DNA of 64,000 nucleotides from Amaranthus tricolor (taxonomy: Eukaryota; Streptophyta; Magnoliopsida; Caryophyllales; Amaranthaceae), in the NCBI RefSeq assembly GCF_026212465.1, contig NC_080057.1, positions 20,824,606 through 20,888,605 of the forward strand. The letters run 5' to 3'. Each line of letters starts with the position of its first letter. The first letter of the stretch is position 1. The notes below the pieces were generated by a model, which did no database searches, had not been told where the DNA came from, and was given only the letters and a program-made list of their open reading frames with translations. Both the position numbers and the translations under genes were made by a program. Below, in pieces: positions 57,937 to 64,000 of this stretch.

Positions 57937-58944
57937 GATGCTGTGTATTCACAGGAATATTGACTAGAAATAGGCATTTGGATCATCAGGTCGAGTCTAG
58001 GTTGCTTGCTCAACATGTTAATTCGATTCCATTTTTGTGCTCGAGTTATTATTTAGTCGGGCTAAGTCAGAATCAGATTCAGATGCTAGACAGCTAACAG
58101 ATGAAGTGAAAATGATACTCATCAGCCTCTAAATTCGTAGCACCATTCATGTTTTGTATTGTAAGTATTTCACAACTCACAAGCATGTTTATTTTCTAAT
58201 AATTTTGATAGATAACTGCTATTATTGCTGCAGTAATATGAAAAACTAGATCATGGTTGTTTATGTAATACGTCATTCCCTTTACAAAATGATTAATTAC
58301 CATAAACTTATATGCAATGTGAAATTGTAAATGATATTTATTACATCTGTTTTATAATACTTGCACTTATTTATTTTTTGGTTGTTTTACTAATAAATTT
58401 GTTATCTAGTTGATTGAAAACCGACAGCTTTGATGCCATAATAAATTTATCTTGTACACACAAGACGTGCAATTGAGGAAAGTTGGCTACACATAAGTCT
58501 AATAAGTTTCATTTTAAAACCAATTGATAATAAGAGGAACCCATCAATCTCTCTAATTCTATAGTGTGAAATTACAAGTGGGTTATTTTTCCATCAATTT
58601 CACGTTACTTGCGTTTTTTTAACTTAGTGAAAAACAACTCAATAGTTCTCTATCTTTCCTCTATTCTATTCTTACTCATCACATTATTACTACACTTTTT
58701 CACTTATCATCCAACGGGTAAAATAGACAAAAATACATTGACAGTGACTTTTTTAATTCATGTGCACCATCCAAAGGTGCAAGTAATTACGAATAAAGGC
58801 AGTATTACTAAGAATCAATTGAAACTAATCTTTTTGTCAGGTAAACACATATATCTAACCTCTAAACCCACTTAGGAGAGGCATCTTATGACATAATCAT
58901 TTTATAGTTGTGTCTGAACATAAAGTAGAACGTTCTGATAACTA
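57937..58944. other. 3' region and spacer
   Basis: 3' untranslated part of the NUMOD3 gene followed by AT-rich spacer. An 88-codon frame at 58,609-58,875 has a hydrophobic start but no family resemblance, and it is not called. Confidence 0.35.
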
Positions 58945-59961
58945 CTAAACATGTGATCCTAGTAGAAATTTACATATTTTAAAAAAGATGGATGGACTAC
59001 AGCTACTTGGATTCGATAGGAGACACTGGTGTTGATCAGATTGATGGAGGTATGAATCCACTGTTTCCTCGACCTGTTTCATATTCTCCTCTTTATCCTT
59101 CTTACCTTTATTGATCTCACTCTTCACCACTTCCACCTGCACCAAACCCCACAAACTTAACACATCTAGTGTATTAATGTGTCATCACTACCATTTGGTC
59201 AATTTGTAGGTATAAAGTCGGTCTATTACATAATATTAGGTGATAATTATCACATGATCATCTCATAAATGCACTCGTGTGTGGACACATCTATGAGGCA
59301 CCTGTGGCTTGGACCACAAACCTATGGTGATGAGCATTAACTTGCATAAATAAATGTGAGCTACATCCAAGAACCACCATCGGCTCTGATATCATATTAG
59401 GTCGTGAAAAGTCTATCATATAATCACCCTACGGGCACATAATCACCTATGAGCCTACTCGTGTAAACACCCCACAGGCCACGGTGGGTTTACAAACCCA
59501 CTAGAAGTGTTCAAAACAAAATCAAAGACCCAAAATTTACCGTAATCAAACCCGATTTGACCCGACTTAAAAATAATTTACACTTATATAAAAAAAATAA
59601 GACACAAAATTCGATTTCTAATTGACCCGATACTTCTAATTCCAAACCCAAATGAACACCTTGACTTAATTTGCATATACATCTAATGAGGTTGAACTTT
59701 TCTAAAACCATACACCTTTTTTAAAACCATATAATCGTAAAAAATTACCCATCAAGCATTATATATAAATCTACAAAATCAGTGATTTTTACACAAGTGA
59801 AGCATTTTCAACAACTCTGTAAAAATAAATGTTCAATTTACCTTATACTCAACCTTGAACATAAATATCAATAATATTTTGAATGAAGTGCAAAGAGTAA
59901 ACAAGAAGGGGAATAATTAACCTACATTATCAAGTTTATCAGTAGTAGGGAGGAGTGCCAT
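58945..59961 (-). CDS. Possible two-exon small protein, unidentified
   Basis: Exon 1 59,961-59,926 (MALLPTTDKLDN, donor GTAGGT) and exon 2 59,136-58,945 (acceptor GGTGCAG) join in phase 0 to give 75 residues. Exon 2 starts VEVVKSEINKGKKDKEENMK, a charged, helix-forming stretch, and ends in a Cys/Ser-rich and hydrophobic tail. The splice sites are reasonable, but nothing is recognised, and the frame may be chance. Intron sequence near 59,370-59,400 contains a GATATCAGAGCC-like primer-site relic on the minus strand. Confidence 0.22.
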
Positions 59962-60257
59962 GAACCCCAGAACGGTTGGTAGCTCTGCCCACCATTAATC
60001 TATGTTGAAGATTAAGATTGTTAATGGTAACAGTATTTGCAGGCCTCTTCTCTTTTAACATAACCGCTAACATCATTGGCGATATAATCTTCATCATATC
60101 ATATCATATTATCTCTGATTCTTATGATCAATGTATGTTATGGACTTATATATGGAGTACTGGAGTAAACTGGGAATATTCGAATGGGTCATATGCAAAT
60201 ACTAGCTTCTTGTAAGACATGCATATGTTCTACGTGTCTTCATTTGTTGCTTACCCA

Positions 60258-60405
60258 AAACGTGCGACTGGGCATATGTGGAGTTGCACAAAATATGACA
60301 CTGGATCTAAATCGAGTCGCACAAAGTATGCGACTGGACTTAGATTGTGTCGTATGTTTTTGTGCCTGGACCTAGGCTTAGTTGTACGTTTTATGCGACT
60401 GGATC
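60258..60405. repeat. Degenerate GCGACTGGA repeats
   Basis: Four degenerate units built on 'gtcgcacaaagtatgcgactgga' (GTGCGACTGG, GACACTGGAT, TATGCGACTGGACTTAG, TTATGCGACTGGATCC), spaced about 40-50 bp. The ORFs across them (60,184-60,425) are repeat artefacts. Confidence 0.5.
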
Positions 60406-61275
60406 CATTTTCTGATGATTTTTAAATTAATACTCCCTCCGAACCAAATAATTAGTCCCATTTCCTTGGGCACGGATATTAAGGGTTGTGTGGGGTCCAT
60501 TAAAAAGTGGTAGTTGGGTATTTTTAAGTAATTGGATTAATTGTTAATGATTCCCTCCTTTTGCTTAATAAAGTAGATAGAATGAATTTTAGAGGGAAAA
60601 TTGGGTTTCACATTATTTGAGACTTAATTGAAATTAATACATTTCCGAAATTTTAATAATTAAACAATCATTAAACTACTTAATTTAAATTACAAATAAT
60701 TACATCAAATAAATTACAAAACCCGTCAAAATCATAAAATAAACTAAGTCTTCAATTCTTCCTTGATTTCTTCAACGTTTTTTGAACGGCAATTGAAAAC
60801 GAGCAACCCTCACGCCACATGCGCATGCGGATATTAAATCTTTCGTTGACTTCAGATTTATAAAAAAAACAAACACGGTATGCATTTAGTGTTGAAAATT
60901 AATTAAATAACTACAAAAATCTTAATGTTTTGATTTTGAAAATAAGCCATCCATGAAACTGGAAGATTGTAACACTGATGAAAAGAAGCCAATAATGAAA
61001 GTGGAAGAAAAATACAGTATTGAAAAGAAGGCATCAATCCAATGAGTTGACAATTAGTAACACAGTAAAGGGAAAACAAAAAATTAAGTGGAATGGCGCC
61101 AAAGTTAAAAAAAAATTGCGCCCATACAACAACAAAAACCACCAAGCATCAGTATATGTATATAAACAGCATTAAGTGAAGATGTCAGGAGCTTCAATTA
61201 ATTTCCACCACCTTCAATTAAGTATATACAATGGGGAAAAAAAAAGATGTAGATAATTTTACTAAGACTTAAATA

Positions 61276-62246
61276 ATGCATGAGCTTTTAACGTCACTAA
61301 ACAGTAATGGGAAGCCACAACACGGGTTCATCAATGAAATTGCGAAGAAGTACGATTTGCATAGGAGGACAATCGGAAGGATATGGAGACAGATTCGGGA
61401 TCAAAAAAAAAATGAAGTTCCAATTAATGTCAACAATAAGAAGACATGGACCAAAGGAAGGGCATCAATCCCCTTTGATGAAAACAAATTCAAATCAATT
61501 GAAAAAGTGAAGAAGACAACTTTAAGATCACTATCAAGGGCCATGGGAGTTAGCCACACCACAGTATGCAGATGGAAAAAAAAAGGTACTTTCGAAAGCA
61601 CACCAACGCAATCAAACCGTTACTTACAGACAAAAATAAACTCGACAGGTTAATTTTTTGTCTTAGTAGTTGCATTTTTGATGAGCAAACAAGCAACTTC
61701 ACATTTAATGAGATGTCAAATGTAGTCCGCATTGATGAAAAGTTGTTTTATATTACAAGGACACAACAAACATTTTATCTAACTCAAGATGAAATAGAGC
61801 CACATAGAGAAATCCAATCTAAAAGATTTATCCCCAAAATCATGTTTATGTGTGCCGTTGCAAGACCAATCTTTTCTAGTGAAGGTGAGATGATTTTTGA
61901 TGGAAAGATAGGCATTTTTCCTTTCACACATCAAGTGGCAGCACAAAGGAGTTCAAAAAACAGGAAGAGAGGAGAGCCAGAGACCAAACCAATACAATCA
62001 ATCACTAAAGATCACATAAGAGACATGATTGTGCACAAGATACTACCAGCAATTAGAATTAAATGGCCACCACATTTAAGCAAAACAATTTTCATTCAAC
62101 AGAAGCAACAACAGAATCAGCAGCATATATTCCAGCACGAAATGAAGCAACAACAGAAGCAACCACAGAAGCAGCACCAGCATGAACACCAGGAACATGT
62201 AAATATGACACACATGAGTATACTTTTGGGTTACATTGTTAGGTAA
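61276..62246 (+). pseudogene. Broken mariner-like transposase
   Basis: The N-terminal part (61,276-61,650) has helix-turn-helix segments typical of plant mariner transposases (HGFINEIAKKYDLHRRTIGR, TLRSLSRAMGVSHTTVCRW). A one-step frame change occurs at the A9 run near 61,577-61,585. The catalytic part then continues in another frame (HTNAIKPLLTDKNKL), with the first catalytic Asp in VRIDEKLFYI (about 61,732), QSKRFIPKIMFMCAVARPIF and GKIGIFPFTHQVAAQRSSKN. At FIQQ (about 62,100), where the second Asp is expected, the sequence turns into a Gln/His-rich run and stops. The second and third catalytic residues are therefore missing. Plant family members have a DD39D triad. The protein cannot be an active transposase. 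Confidence 0.8.
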
Positions 62247-62784
62247 ATGTTTAGGTCTAAACACGATGTAGAAATTAAATAGGGGAGATGTTTAGCCGTA
62301 AACATTTAGAACGAAATGTCATATAACAATTTATGGATGGCTTCAAAAACAAAATGAAAAACATATTCATCTCAGAGAACAATTTGAACTCATCACAGAT
62401 AACCCAAATCCCATACTAATTGCCTCCTACATGTGGTAAGAACATAGCCTCCTAAACATAATGTTTGGTGGCTTATGAACTGAAAACCCTAGATTGGTGG
62501 CAAAATGAATGAATTTAGGGATTTTGTAGCTATAATCAATTGTCTACCCTCAAAAAAAAATCATAGGGCAACAAAAACAGAACACGAAAGACATGCATAC
62601 CATACAAATCACATAAACAAAATCATCATTAGTCAAAGAGGAAAGATGTATCCATACGAGAAAATGGGCCTCGAACATCTATATCAGACAGCAAATCATC
62701 ATCATCCAATGATTCTTCATCTGAGGAAGGGAACAAGTTCTCAATGTATAGATCTTGAAGATCCAGTTGTAAATCAAACATACC

Positions 62785-62964
62785 CTATATTTCTTCATCT
62801 TCAGAAGTTATACTTCTTCCCCAGTTAGGATCTGTTTCATCAGAAGTCGTAGACGATGCAGGTAGGCGATTGTAGAAATCGAACCATGGGTTAGGAGATC
62901 CAATCGTAGGATCACTTTCTTGGGACGAAGACAAACAACAAAGACAAGACGTTGGTGACGCCAT
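62785..62964 (-). CDS. Short acidic ORF inside the mariner element, opposite strand
   Basis: From ATG at 62,964 the minus strand reads MASPTSCLCCLSSSQESDPT and continues Ser/Asp-rich to a TAG at 62,785. After this stop the same frame runs on for about 50 acidic codons (LDLQDLYIENLFPSSDEESL, to about 62,630), so it may be a longer protein with one premature stop. Its upstream side (62,970-63,200) is CT-rich like a leader. I do not recognise it. It could be a captured gene fragment or an accessory ORF of the element. Confidence 0.3.
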   Translation of the reverse strand: MASPTSCLCCLSSSQESDPTIGSPNPWFDFYNRLPASSTTSDETDPNWGRSITSEDEEI

Positions 62965-63407
62965 GTTCAAAAAAACCCAGAAAAGTCAAGAAAAAACCCA
63001 GATTTAAAAAACCCCTAAAAGTATTAGGGTTTCAAGGAAGACGAAGATGGTGGAAAAAAAATGAAGATGAAGATAATAAACCGTAAACCAAGGTATTCTT
63101 GGGGATGAAGATGAAGATCATTGAAGAAGAAGAAGAGAGGTTGAGGATGAACATGAGAGAGAGGGAGGGAGAGGTAGGGATTCAGTAAATAGGGGAATTA
63201 TAAAGGGAGGGAAAGATTATGTTGATTAATGATGTGTTATATTGTTAATTATTTTAGGTTAGTAGGGTTTACGGGGGTAAATTCGTAATTACGTGTGTGA
63301 ACTAAGGGTATTTAAGTAAAAAAAGATTGCCAAAAATAGAAATGGGACTAATAAAAAGGTTTTGCCAAATAAGGAAATGAGACTATTAATTTGGATCGGA
63401 GGGAGTA

Positions 63408-64000
63408 TTTTTTTGCTGTTCTTTGCCTCTACTTATCATTCTTTACTACCTCTCTCACCATTATCGTTTTTTTAGTTATTTGTACGTATTATATTTGTTG
63501 TGGATATTTAGTTAGTTGTTTACTATTTATGGTTAGCGTGGTGTAAGTTACAGGCTTTCGGAAGTTACAGGTTCTGCTCGCTTTGAAGACCCTTCTTGAG
63601 CCGAGGGATTCTTTGATCGCACTCTCCATTATAGGTATGAGCTGCCGTCTCTCTTCCCTCCCCAGACTCTGACCATAGTTGTCTATGAGCGGGATACACT
63701 GAGTATGATGATGATGATGATTTATTTTAAAATTTAATTATTATTAATAAATTTCAGATTAATTATAATGATTTTTTTATTTTTAGTTTAAGTGTGGATC
63801 CTTTATTTCTCCTAGAAAATTTACAAACGAAATAAATAAGAGTTTGAAATCGATGCTTATCAAGTTATTTTGGGATCAAATTCATCAACCTTCAATTATA
63901 TTTTGATGTTGAATTTTAGTTTGGAGTGTTTTTTAAGATAGAAGTTAGAGAGATGGAAATATGAAAAAATAAATATTAAACTAAATATTATTAATAAACA
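63408..64000 (+). mobile_element. SINE 3' end (Au-like), 5'-truncated or diverged
   Basis: About 63,580-63,722 reads CTTCTTGAGCCGAGGGATTC, a CTCCCCAGAC block, GGATACACTGAGTATGATGA and a (GAT)n tail. This matches the remembered 3' half of plant Au-type SINEs (TTGAGCCGAGGGTCT, CCCTCCCCAGACCC, GGGTATGTTGTTG). The 5' pol III promoter part was not found. The remaining sequence to the window end is AT-rich with no gene. Confidence 0.55.

Larger units (their letters stand above)
60433..63405 (+). mobile_element. Mariner-like transposon, defective
   Basis: 2,973 bp. The left end is CTCCCTCCGAACCAAATAAT; the complement of the right end is CTCCCTCCGATCCAAATTAA. The inverted repeats extend over about 35 bp with a few mismatches. 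It is flanked by TA on both sides (60,431-60,432 and 63,406-63,407), the mariner target site. Inside are a broken transposase on the plus strand and a short acidic ORF on the minus strand. Confidence 0.85.

Overview
This window is plant nuclear DNA. Genes are few, small and intron-bearing, the spacers are AT-rich, and transposable elements make up well over half of the sequence. A secreted six-cysteine peptide of the Mirabilis/Phytolacca antifungal type (13,738-13,968) suggests a species of the order Caryophyllales, for example the amaranth/spinach/beet group. That placement is inferred from one small gene.

Left arm, 1-22,423. It holds an unidentified minus-strand coding edge (1-181), two exon-like minus-strand pieces (686-754 and 2,619-2,776), an intronless minus-strand gene resembling the N-terminal region of DEAD-box helicase RH33 (3,519-4,394), a stray exon of an EDR1/CTR1-type kinase (6,260-6,363), an invertase/pectin-methylesterase-inhibitor gene (9,060-9,662), the knottin-type peptide gene, and a two-exon DUF599 membrane-protein gene (16,613-20,647). 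Between and inside these genes lie non-autonomous DNA transposons of the hAT, CACTA, PIF/Harbinger and mariner types. Several have recognisable inverted ends, and some have target-site duplications.

Centre, 22,424-49,453. This is one 27-kb nest of LTR retrotransposons. The outer element is an Athila-type Ty3/gypsy element with 1,465-bp LTRs, a tRNA-Asp primer site, gag-pol, an ATHILA-ORF1/env-like gene and target duplication ATGAT. A 2.9-kb solo LTR sits near its gag start (duplication AACCT). An 11.7-kb Tekay/Del-type chromovirus sits in pol between reverse transcriptase and RNase H (duplication ACTAA). The chromovirus is structurally complete: near-identical LTRs, initiator-Met primer site, an extra acidic ORF before gag, and one uninterrupted 1,575-residue Gag-Pol with a C-terminal chromodomain. 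Both LTR pairs differ at only about two substitutions by eye, so the nest looks very young. The Athila reading frame stays in phase across both insertions.

Right arm, 49,454-64,000. It holds a decayed plant-mobile-domain gene (minus strand), a seven-exon NUMOD3-domain gene (52,432-57,936) whose exon phases add up to 630 codons plus a stop, a doubtful two-exon minus-strand ORF, a 3-kb mariner-like element with a broken transposase, and the tail of an Au-like SINE.

The most interesting undescribed structures are an array of short hairpins in the chromovirus LTR that share one hexaloop and show compensatory stem changes; the acidic ORF before its gag; and a GC-rich 12-bp motif repeated both in the Athila LTR upstream of its TATA box and in front of its env-like ORF, as if marking a second promoter. 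All calls were made by reading; no database search was run.
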